Assembly (NCBI GenBank): GCA_016209805.1
Contig: JACQVJ010000147.1
Coordinates: 1 to 5,524 of the forward strand
Source: Ignavibacteriota bacterium
GTDB lineage: Bacteria > Bacteroidota > Ignavibacteria > UBA10030 > UBA6906
Reading direction: 5' to 3'
DNA length: 5,524 nucleotides
This document shows, piece after piece, positions 1 through 5,524 of this stretch. Made by a program: the position numbers and the translations under genes. Under the pieces are notes generated by a model. That model saw only the letters and a list, made by a program, of their open reading frames with translations. It was not told the origin of the DNA and did no database searches. Position 1 is the first letter of the stretch; each line of letters opens with the position of its first letter.

Positions 1-97
1 CCCCTATGGTGACGGACAGGCGGCGAAAAGAACAGTCGATGTGCTGAGGAACTACTTCGGGTTCTCAAAAAGGAAGATCAAAGAGTTCCGCCCCTGA
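1..97 (+). CDS. wecB: UDP-N-acetylglucosamine 2-epimerase (non-hydrolysing), C-terminal end only
   Basis: Only the last 31 codons are present, read in the frame that starts at base 2 and ends with TGA at 95-97; the gene begins left of the window. The visible peptide opens with P-Y-G-D-G-Q-A, followed by an amphipathic helix (residues 8-20) and a basic tail ending K-E-F-R-P. From family knowledge, N-P-Y-G-D-G-x-A close to the C terminus is a hallmark of WecB/MnaA enzymes, which interconvert UDP-GlcNAc and UDP-ManNAc in the cytoplasm for surface polysaccharide synthesis. The motif lies about the expected distance from the end. The gene converges on the minus-strand genes to its right. No strong hairpin with a T-run follows the stop. 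The identification rests on this one motif and its position, but the motif is distinctive. Confidence 0.82.
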   Translation, partial: PYGDGQAAKRTVDVLRNYFGFSKRKIKEFRP

Positions 98-382
98 CGA
101 CTCGGTTTCCTCCAGACCGTGGCCGAGACAGCGCGCATTCTTGTTGTTGAATTTTTCGAATAATGAACACCATACAGCGTGCTCACGACGACAAGCGCCG
201 CTTACCTCAGCCGGAGCGAACTCGGCATGTGAGCAGGTGTAATCACAGAATTGTGGGAGGTGAGGTGGGATCTTTTTCGATTGAGTTGTTCTCTTGGGTT
301 CCAATGAAATCTGCTTGAAGTTCGTTCCTGCGTCATTAGCGAGCTCAAGCACACCGGATCGCAGCGAGCCCGTCACTGTCAA
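65..382 (-). CDS. possible small cysteine-rich protein, start uncertain
   Basis: This is a 105-codon frame from a TTG at 382 to TGA at 65-67. No ATG lies between the upstream in-frame stop at 425-427 (the stop of the preceding gene) and the cysteine-rich core, and no Shine-Dalgarno-like stretch precedes the TTG, so the start is a guess. The core, residues about 38-88, looks protein-like. It opens with P-P-H-L-P-Q-F and has five cysteines at 46, 50, 64, 72 and 85, with the phrases G-A-C-R-R-E and N-N-K-N-A-R-C between them. Such spacing could bind a metal or form disulfides, but that is inference and I cannot name a family. The frame overlaps the end of the convergent wecB gene by 33 bases. 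It may be a real small gene with a non-ATG start, a remnant that lost its start, or chance. If it is not a gene, bases 98-424 hold nothing else that I can recognise. Confidence 0.42.
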   Translation of the reverse strand: MTVTGSLRSGVLELANDAGTNFKQISLEPKRTTQSKKIPPHLPQFCDYTCSHAEFAPAEVSGACRREHAVWCSLFEKFNNKNARCLGHGLEETESSGAELFDLPF

Positions 383-424
383 ATGATTTTTCGGGCGAGG
401 TATCCAACCAAGGCAGTCGCAGTT

Positions 425-997
425 TTAGTGGCGAATGTTCAACAAGAGACCTGTTAGTTGGCGCGGGATATACATTGACCACCCGCGGTTCGTCTTTTGA
501 AATGTCATGATTGCTATTGGCATTTCAGAACGACTGGTTGAAAGCAAATCCGATCGAATCATGACATGCGCAAGTGAGTCTCCGTCGTTCACCGTTCCGA
601 CGATATGCATCCCTTGCTTCGCGTGTTCAAACTCGACCTGTCGTTTCCCCGCACGTAAGAAATAACCCTCGAACGTCGCGTAGAAGTCCCCTACTGTCAT
701 TGCGCGAATACTATCCATTGTAAACCCATCTCTCCCGATGACCCTCGCAACGAGGATCGCAGTCGCGGTGGTGTCTGCGCTAAAAAGGCGAAGCAGGCTT
801 TCTTTGTATTCAATCAGATCCTGTTTACGAATGAAATCAACGCTCAGATGAAGGGTGCTATCCCAGATGGAGTTCCAGTACACCCCTGCAAGTTTCTCAG
901 GCATCATTGCTGGTGGATCCTGCACGACGTCTTGAGCTCGCGCGATTGTCAAGCCCGTCAACAAAAGAATGCCCAGCAATATCCCCTGTCGTCTCAT
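425..997 (-). CDS. exported protein of unknown function (190 aa)
   Basis: The protein begins with a clear signal peptide: M-R-R at the N terminus, a hydrophobic run of leucine, isoleucine and glycine over residues 5-18, and an A-R-A site at 19-21 followed by Q-D. There is no lipobox cysteine, so a periplasmic or secreted soluble protein is likely. The mature part (about 169 residues) mixes helices in its first half with strand-like segments in the second. The closing pattern of a strand, then N-R-G-W-S-M-Y-I-P, recalls NTF2-like or SnoaL-like domains, where a 'G-x-W' strand ends the sheet; this is a weak fold guess only. I do not recognise the family. ATG at 997 is chosen because the signal peptide begins exactly there, although no good Shine-Dalgarno sequence precedes it. 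The gene lies 60 bases downstream of the tricorn-like protease on the same strand, with a hairpin in the gap. GC content resembles that of the protease (53 % in one line counted). Confidence 0.82.
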   Translation of the reverse strand: MRRQGILLGILLLTGLTIARAQDVVQDPPAMMPEKLAGVYWNSIWDSTLHLSVDFIRKQDLIEYKESLLRLFSADTTATAILVARVIGRDGFTMDSIRAMTVGDFYATFEGYFLRAGKRQVEFEHAKQGMHIVGTVNDGDSLAHVMIRSDLLSTSRSEMPIAIMTFQKTNRGWSMYIPRQLTGLLLNIRH

Positions 998-1017
998 GGT
1001 GTGTTCTCAGCATCTTG

Positions 1018-1050
1018 AAACGCCGCCCCGCGGTACGCGAGGCGGCGTCC
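1018..1050 (-). terminator. GC-rich hairpin after the protease gene; weak terminator or attenuator
   Basis: A perfect 7-bp inverted repeat (CGCCGCC at 1021-1027, GGCGGCG at 1041-1047) is extended inward by 4 bp (CGCG at 1029-1032 and 1036-1039) across one C/A mismatch, with a GTA loop. Outside the repeat, an A-T pair (1048 with 1020) lengthens the stem. Read on the minus strand, the stem starts about ten bases after the protease stop codon and is followed by only TTTC. The position and strength fit an intrinsic terminator, but the short T-run suggests partial read-through into the next gene, or a stabilising 3' hairpin. Confidence 0.6.
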
Positions 1051-1057
1051 AGGATGA

Positions 1058-4000
1058 TTACTTGCTTTTGTCTGGATATGGCGGCGGCGGTGGAAGCTTC
1101 GGTGGATTCTTCTTTAACTCGTCCATAATCCACTCGATTCCCTTGTTGAGCTGCTCGTCGACGCCGGCGAACTCCTTTGCCGGATCGTTGTCGACGAGGA
1201 TGTCCGGTTCAACGCCTTTCCCTTCCATGATCCATTCTTTCCCTTCAACATCGTAGCGCGAGAATTCCGGGCGGTTCAGGAAACCACCATCGAGTAACGG
1301 AAGTGTCCCGCGGATACCGACCACACCGCCCCATGACCGCTTGCCGATCACAGGACCAAGATTGTACTTTTTGAATCTATACGCAACAATATCGCCGTCG
1401 GACGCCGAGAACTCGTCGAGCAGAAGCGCTTTCGGGCCATACACCATTGCGCCCGGATCAGGACTGACGGCAGTGTTTCGTGCCACGCTGATCATCGCGA
1501 TTTCGCGACGCAATCTTTCAATAATGTGTGGAGAGACGTTTCCACCCCCGTTCCCACGCACGTCGACAATAAGAGCATCCTTGCGGAGTTGCGGATAGAA
1601 GTACTTCACGAATTCATTCAATCCATCAACCCCCATATTGGGGATGTGCAGATACCCGACCCGTCCGTTCGTTGCCTTGGAGACCTTTTCGATGTTCTGC
1701 TCTACCCAGTTGTAATAGTAGAGTGGGCGCTCGTCCGACGTGGGAATGACAACCGTTTCGCGGCTGCCGGCTTCCTTCGGTTCGGAGTTCAGCTTCAGTG
1801 TCACCTGTTTGTCGGCGGCGTTCACCAAAGCTTCAAAGATGTCGCGCATCTGGTTCGTCGGTTTCCCATTGACCGCAATGATGTAATCTCCTTCACGCGC
1901 ATCCACACCAATTTCGGTAAGCGGTGATCGGACCTTCTTGTCCCAGTTCTGACCCTTGAGGATCTTCGCGATCCTGAAATACTTCGAGGCAGGATCCCGC
2001 TCCAGTTTGGCACCAAGCAATCCAATCTGGATGCGATCCGGCTTTGGATAATCCCCGCCCCCCACGTACGTGTGTCCGATGTTCAACTCGCCGATCAACT
2101 CGCCGATGATGTACGTGAGATCAGCGCGGTGGTTCACGTAGGGGAGGAGTGCCTTGTAGTTCTCGCGCATTCCTGGCCAGTCCACGCCGTGCATGTTGGG
2201 TGCGTAAAGGAAGTCCCGCATCTGGCGCCATGCTTCATTGTAGATCTGGTTCCATTCGGCCTTCCGGTCGAGTGTCATTTTCATGTCGCCAAGGTCGAGC
2301 TTCTCCTTCGCGTCGATCTTCGAAGTAGGCAGGTCGATGATATAGAATGAACCACCTCCCGCTCCGACGAGCATCTTCTTCATATCGGCGGATATCTCGA
2401 ACCCGTTGAACTCGCCCAACTCTGTCTCCTTCTGCTTTTCGAGATCGTACATCAATAGCTTTGTCTTTTCGTCCTTCCTGCCGTTGCGAGTGTAGTAGAC
2501 CTTCGAGCCAACGGTTGCGACATTACCGTAACTCGAAGGATCGATCGGAAGAACCGCGATGCGATCCTGTACACCGGGAAGATCGACCTTCACGGTCACC
2601 TTTGATTCGGTATCCTTCTTCTCGTCCGATTTCTCCTCTTCTTTCTTTTCCCCCTTCTCGTCCTTAAGCTTTACTTCGTCACTCTTCGGCTCGAACGGCG
2701 ATTTCGTGTCCTTCGCCAGTGCGATAAGGTAGATCTTCGCCATATCGAAGTATGCATGGTTCCACTCGGTTTGACTGTATGATGGGTTGAACGAACGATC
2801 GGAGACGAAGAATACATACTTGCCGTCCGAGCTGAACGAGGCTCCGAATGACTCGAACCAACCATTGGTAAGTGGTGCCGACTCTTTCTTGTCGAGCGAG
2901 TAGAGGTATAACGTGGTCATCACCTTCTCTTCGGGTTTCGCGTACACAATCCACTTGCTGTCGGGAGACCAATTGTAGTTGCTGATTTCCCACGCGGTGG
3001 CCTGAGCAACAACGGTGACATTCTTGGAGTCGACATCTACAAATTGCAGGCGCAGTTTCTTGTCGGACCACATCAGCTTCTTGCTGTCGGGTGACCAGAT
3101 GGGCTGATATTTGTATGTGTCGGCGTTCTTTGTCAGTTGTATCGGCGTACCGGTTCCATCCTGCATTCGGATGTAGATTTCATCCTCGCCCGAGAGGTCG
3201 GAGATGTAGCAGATCCATTTCCCGTCCGGTGACCATTTGGAGTTCCTCTCGTGCACACCGGAGGTGCCTGTAACGTTGCGTGTGTTGCCGTTCTTTGCGG
3301 GTACAGTAAAGATCTCTCCCCGTGCACCGAACAACGCCCGGTTGCCGTCGGGAGAGATTTCGTAGTTTGTGATTTCTTTGCTCACGTCCTTTAGACCGCC
3401 GCGGCCGATGGCGAAGTCTTCCTGAATCGAAATCGGGACCTTCACCGCCTGTTCGGTGGCAAGGTCGAGCTTGTAAATGTATCCCCCGTTCTCGAACACG
3501 ATGGCGTTGTTGCCGAGCGACGGAAACTTCACATCGAAGTCGGTGAAGCTGGTCAGCTTCTTCGTCTGCGTTATCGTCAGGTCGTACACGAACAGGTTCA
3601 TCCTGCTGTCGCGGTCGGAAGCAAAGTAGATCTTATTGCCGCTCCACATCGGAATGATGTCCTGCGCGGGGTTGTTGGTGAGGTTTGTGAGTTGCTTCGA
3701 CTCGAAGTCATAGATCCAAATGTCGTCCGCCTGGCCGCCTCGGTAGCGCTTCCATGTGCGGAACTCGCGGAACACACGGTTGTACGCCAGCTTCTTTGTG
3801 TCGGGGGAGTACGAACAGAACCCGCCGCGAGGGAAAGGAAGTTGCTCGGGGATACCCCCCTCCACAGAGGCGAGGAAAAGCTGTCCGATGAAGTCGTTCC
3901 GCTCGATCATGCGAGAGCGGTAGACGATGGTGGAATTGTCCCGCCACGTCATTACGATGTTGTTTGGGCCCATGCGGTCGGAGACGTCGTCGCGGCTGAG

Positions 4001-4321
4001 CGTGGCGGTGAACGTGAGGCGCTTCGGCACGCCACCCTCTGCAGGCATGATGTAGACTTCCGTGTTGCCGTCGTACTGGCCGGTGAAGGCAATGGTCTTG
4101 CCGTCCGGCGAGAAGCGTGCAAACATTTCATAGCCGACGTCGTTGGTCAGTTTGCGTGCCGTGCCGCCGGTTGCCGCAACCGCGTACAGGTCGCCGGCAT
4201 ATGAAAAAACGATTTGATTATCATGGATTGTTGGAAAACGCAATAGCCGGGTTTCCTGCTGCGCCGAAGTCGTGAGCGAGAGAGCCAGCAACAACGCAGC
4301 AAGCGAGGAGATGAACTTCAT
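1058..4321 (-). CDS. secreted tricorn-like protease, S41 family with beta-propeller and PDZ domains
   Basis: This is a complete 1087-residue protein, close to archaeal tricorn in length plus a signal peptide. Residues 1-20 form a signal peptide (M-K-F, a leucine/alanine core, T-S-A before Q-Q), so it acts in the periplasm or outside. Residues about 25-310 and 315-690 are beta-propeller/TolB-like blades with repeated S-P-D-G-K or S-P-D-S-K turns (71-75, 323-326, 364-368, 410-414, 452-456). A highly charged Lys/Glu linker at 541-575 lies within the second propeller. A tricorn core domain follows (about 690-760), then a PDZ domain (about 762-850) and the S41 catalytic domain (about 870-1060). 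Aligned by motif with Thermoplasma tricorn (tetrad Ser745, His746, Ser965, Glu1023), the likely equivalents are Gly749, His750, Ser974 in S-D-G-D, and Glu1038 in G-V-E-P-D. A glycine-rich R-G-N-G-G-G loop at 922-927 would form the oxyanion hole. The family degrades peptides into short fragments. The tail is proline-rich (1063-1083). The ATG start is supported by the signal peptide and an AAAGGA ribosome binding site. The next gene downstream also encodes an exported protein. Confidence 0.95.
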   Translation of the reverse strand: MKFISSLAALLLALSLTTSAQQETRLLRFPTIHDNQIVFSYAGDLYAVAATGGTARKLTNDVGYEMFARFSPDGKTIAFTGQYDGNTEVYIMPAEGGVPKRLTFTATLSRDDVSDRMGPNNIVMTWRDNSTIVYRSRMIERNDFIGQLFLASVEGGIPEQLPFPRGGFCSYSPDTKKLAYNRVFREFRTWKRYRGGQADDIWIYDFESKQLTNLTNNPAQDIIPMWSGNKIYFASDRDSRMNLFVYDLTITQTKKLTSFTDFDVKFPSLGNNAIVFENGGYIYKLDLATEQAVKVPISIQEDFAIGRGGLKDVSKEITNYEISPDGNRALFGARGEIFTVPAKNGNTRNVTGTSGVHERNSKWSPDGKWICYISDLSGEDEIYIRMQDGTGTPIQLTKNADTYKYQPIWSPDSKKLMWSDKKLRLQFVDVDSKNVTVVAQATAWEISNYNWSPDSKWIVYAKPEEKVMTTLYLYSLDKKESAPLTNGWFESFGASFSSDGKYVFFVSDRSFNPSYSQTEWNHAYFDMAKIYLIALAKDTKSPFEPKSDEVKLKDEKGEKKEEEKSDEKKDTESKVTVKVDLPGVQDRIAVLPIDPSSYGNVATVGSKVYYTRNGRKDEKTKLLMYDLEKQKETELGEFNGFEISADMKKMLVGAGGGSFYIIDLPTSKIDAKEKLDLGDMKMTLDRKAEWNQIYNEAWRQMRDFLYAPNMHGVDWPGMRENYKALLPYVNHRADLTYIIGELIGELNIGHTYVGGGDYPKPDRIQIGLLGAKLERDPASKYFRIAKILKGQNWDKKVRSPLTEIGVDAREGDYIIAVNGKPTNQMRDIFEALVNAADKQVTLKLNSEPKEAGSRETVVIPTSDERPLYYYNWVEQNIEKVSKATNGRVGYLHIPNMGVDGLNEFVKYFYPQLRKDALIVDVRGNGGGNVSPHIIERLRREIAMISVARNTAVSPDPGAMVYGPKALLLDEFSASDGDIVAYRFKKYNLGPVIGKRSWGGVVGIRGTLPLLDGGFLNRPEFSRYDVEGKEWIMEGKGVEPDILVDNDPAKEFAGVDEQLNKGIEWIMDELKKNPPKLPPPPPYPDKSK

Positions 4322-4326
4322 GGTGA

Positions 4327-4332
4327 TCCTTT
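4327..4332 (-). promoter_or_regulatory. ribosome binding site of the tricorn-like protease gene
   Basis: AAAGGA on the minus strand lies five bases before the ATG at 4321 and matches the anti-Shine-Dalgarno sequence well. It fixes the start of the protease gene and is the clearest ribosome binding site in the window. No convincing -35/-10 promoter was found upstream in 4333-4613, either of the sigma-70 type or of the Bacteroidetes TTG/TAnnTTTG type. Confidence 0.75.
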
Positions 4333-4359
4333 CTGGTGTGTGAAGGAATGCCTTACAAC

Positions 4360-4632
4360 TTAGGGAGTTTCGGGGTGAATCTCAAGATTCGACGACCTGA
4401 GCGGTGTACGGATGGGGAGGAGGCATTGTTGCGAGGGTGTCTTTTCTCCAGTGATTGTAGCTCTGAATATTCCGTTGGGACGATTGACTTCTAGAATTAA
4501 AATCTCTGCGTAAGTTGCCCCTGCAGCAATGAAGTAAACGACCTTCTTTAGATAGCATTTACCAGGAAGAGGAAATGTCAGAGAGACAATACTGAGGAAA
4601 ACATTGGATGGCCCTAGAGGTTTGTAATCCAT
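4360..4632 (-). CDS. doubtful 90-codon ORF overlapping the end of the restriction gene
   Basis: An ATG at 4632 lies inside the last codons of the restriction endonuclease gene, in another frame, giving a 19-base overlap. The frame runs to TAA at 4360-4362 and fills most of the gap before the protease gene. The overlap would allow translational coupling, since there is no Shine-Dalgarno sequence of its own. The predicted product has one moderately hydrophobic patch (residues about 30-48, V-V-Y-F-I-A-A-G around the middle), a strand-like L-E-V-N-R-P-N-G-I-F-R-A-T-I segment at 47-60, and a polar proline-containing tail. I recognise no family. A 90-codon open frame can arise by chance at this base composition, and nothing else independently supports translation. 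If it is not a gene, the 292 bases of 4322-4613 are a spacer that carries the protease ribosome binding site and presumably its promoter. Confidence 0.3.
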   Translation of the reverse strand: MDYKPLGPSNVFLSIVSLTFPLPGKCYLKKVVYFIAAGATYAEILILEVNRPNGIFRATITGEKTPSQQCLLPIRTPLRSSNLEIHPETP

Positions 4633-5524
4633 TTACTGATCGAGGAAAGCTGCACATCGTTACTTAGGTTTGCAGCGTTACTGAGAACCCCGGATTGCAA
4701 TTGTCTGAATATTTCGGAGGCCATGCTGTTCTCGATTGCCGCGCCAATAAAGAATGTCCGCGGCTTCTTCCCGTTCTTCGCAAAACTGCTCCTGATTCTT
4801 TCCAAGGCAGAATTAGCGGTCTTCCAATGTTCGTCTGCACCGGCCGGATCAATCCCGCCTTTCAATTCTCCCAGAGCTACATAAGCATCAATATTATGAA
4901 TGATGGAGTCCTTGCCCCTCTTTAACTGGTCGACAGTTCCATCCAAGATCGAAAGGTCAACATTCTTCTCGACCATTGGAACCCTCATGTTCAAGATTAA
5001 GAGCCGATTGCTTCCATTCTTTGTCCAAAACAGGCCTTTGATGCGCTTCTCGATGCCCGTGTTATCTCGTAGCCTTGCATGCCACATGCGTGAGCCATCA
5101 TCCTTCCATTGATAGTTGATTCCCGACAAGCTGAAAACCGATAATAAGGAGCGCAGAAACTTCCTCTCGCCCAACAATCCCGCCAAGTTTCGCGCCTTGC
5201 CACCCAAGGCATCACCTCTCGTTAGCAAATAGCGGTAGACAAGTTCGTTGATGAAGTCGTCTCCTGCTGGTTCAAGGAACTCCTTGATCAAGCCCTTTAT
5301 GGCTGTTGTTCGGTCCTCATCGGTCAAATACTTCAGGGATTTCTCAGAGAGGCCTGACGCAGTAAGCAATCCAACTCTGAGATCGTTGACTCCCAACAAG
5401 TCTTTGGGCTTTGAGACTCTCCCGGCGAGGGACTTCAGTGCCTTTGCTTCTTCGACGTAAGGAACTGCCAAGTAGTTCTTTTCCAGTGCGAGGGATATGA
5501 AACCAGCCCTTGTCTTCTCACGGG
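4614..5524 (-). CDS. type II restriction endonuclease, AvaI/BsoBI family (5' end beyond window)
   Basis: This enzyme should cut double-stranded DNA in the cytoplasm at C^YCGRG if it shares the specificity of AvaI and BsoBI. A total of 302 residues are visible before TAG at 4614-4616. A TTG at 5471 could be taken as the start. However, the frame continues upstream to the window edge, and that stretch (R-A-G-F-I-S-L-A-L-E-K-N) closely matches the remembered N-terminal region of BsoBI, so the true start lies outside, about 20 residues further up (BsoBI is 323 residues). The core E-L-K-G-G-I-D-P-A-G-A-D-E-H-W-K-T-A is essentially identical to BsoBI. Counted from the first visible residue, the PD-(D/E)xK site is Asp189 (codon 4956-4958), Glu219 (4866-4868) and Lys221 (4860-4862), with His232 (4827-4829) matching the proposed general base His253 of BsoBI. 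All are intact, the frame is unbroken and the length fits, so it is probably active. Local GC (40-47 %) is below that of the protease gene, consistent with transfer. The partner methyltransferase is not in the window. Confidence 0.95.
   Translation of the reverse strand, partial: REKTRAGFISLALEKNYLAVPYVEEAKALKSLAGRVSKPKDLLGVNDLRVGLLTASGLSEKSLKYLTDEDRTTAIKGLIKEFLEPAGDDFINELVYRYLLTRGDALGGKARNLAGLLGERKFLRSLLSVFSLSGINYQWKDDGSRMWHARLRDNTGIEKRIKGLFWTKNGSNRLLILNMRVPMVEKNVDLSILDGTVDQLKRGKDSIIHNIDAYVALGELKGGIDPAGADEHWKTANSALERIRSSFAKNGKKPRTFFIGAAIENSMASEIFRQLQSGVLSNAANLSNDVQLSSISKWITNL

Noticed and set aside
102..130. CTCGG/CCGAG inverted repeat just after the wecB stop, considered as a terminator
   Set aside because: The stem is only five base pairs with a long loop and no T-run follows on either strand.
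377..382. TTGACA on the minus strand, a perfect -35 consensus
   Set aside because: At 17 bases spacing the next hexamer is ATCCGG, not a -10 element, and no close variant is nearby.
897..1133. 78-codon minus-strand ORF spanning the protease end and the next gene's start
   Set aside because: Overlaps two better genes in another frame, and its composition comes from the GC-rich hairpin and the proline-rich tail.
1526..1927. 133-codon plus-strand ORF antisense to the S41/PDZ region
   Set aside because: Complement of conserved catalytic coding sequence; no signal of its own.
3189..3850. Only two CYCGRG sites seen by eye (3189-3194 and 3845-3850), considered as site avoidance
   Set aside because: About five would be expected by chance in this length, so the shortfall is too small to mean anything in one window.
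3692..4204. 170-codon plus-strand ORF antisense to the protease propeller
   Set aside because: It lies wholly inside the well-supported protease gene, is rich in Arg/Val/Ala as expected of an antisense frame, and has no recognisable motif.
4353..4364. AAGGAATGCCTT near-palindrome upstream of the protease gene, considered as an operator
   Set aside because: The arms are only four bases and there is no second copy or recognisable promoter beside it.

Overview
The window reads as a piece of a bacterial chromosome of moderate GC. It is dominated by minus-strand genes, with the tail of one plus-strand gene at the left edge. The large secreted tricorn-type protease, with its Ala|Gln signal-peptide junction, would suit the Bacteroidetes/Chlorobi/Ignavibacteria part of the tree. 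That placement is an inference from protein style only; no rRNA or other marker gene is present.

Layout from left to right. Bases 1-97 (+) hold the last 31 codons of a UDP-N-acetylglucosamine 2-epimerase (WecB type), recognised by its C-terminal PYGDG motif. Running towards it on the minus strand is a possible small cysteine-rich protein (65-382) with no good start codon. Next come a 190-residue exported protein of unknown function (425-997), a GC-rich hairpin (1018-1050), and a complete 1087-residue tricorn-family S41 peptidase (1058-4321) with a clear ribosome binding site. A 292-base gap follows, carrying a doubtful 90-codon reading frame (4360-4632). At the right edge is a type II restriction endonuclease of the AvaI/BsoBI family (4614 to the window end). 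Its frame stays open through base 5524, so its true start lies outside.

How the genes relate. The tricorn-like protein and the small exported protein are in the same orientation 60 bases apart and both carry signal peptides, so they probably act outside the cytoplasm. The hairpin between them suggests the downstream gene is expressed at a different level or separately. The restriction enzyme is a self-contained defence gene whose partner methyltransferase is not in the window. It should lie beyond base 5524. The endonuclease end is poorer in GC (40-47 % in lines counted by hand) than the protease (53-68 %), which fits a mobile restriction-modification cassette inserted next to resident genes.

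No CRISPR array, tRNA, rRNA, insertion sequence or phage gene was seen. I found no convincing wholly new system. The points most worth checking are the orphan-looking AvaI-family nuclease, the Gly-for-Ser change in the tricorn active site, and the two small doubtful genes.
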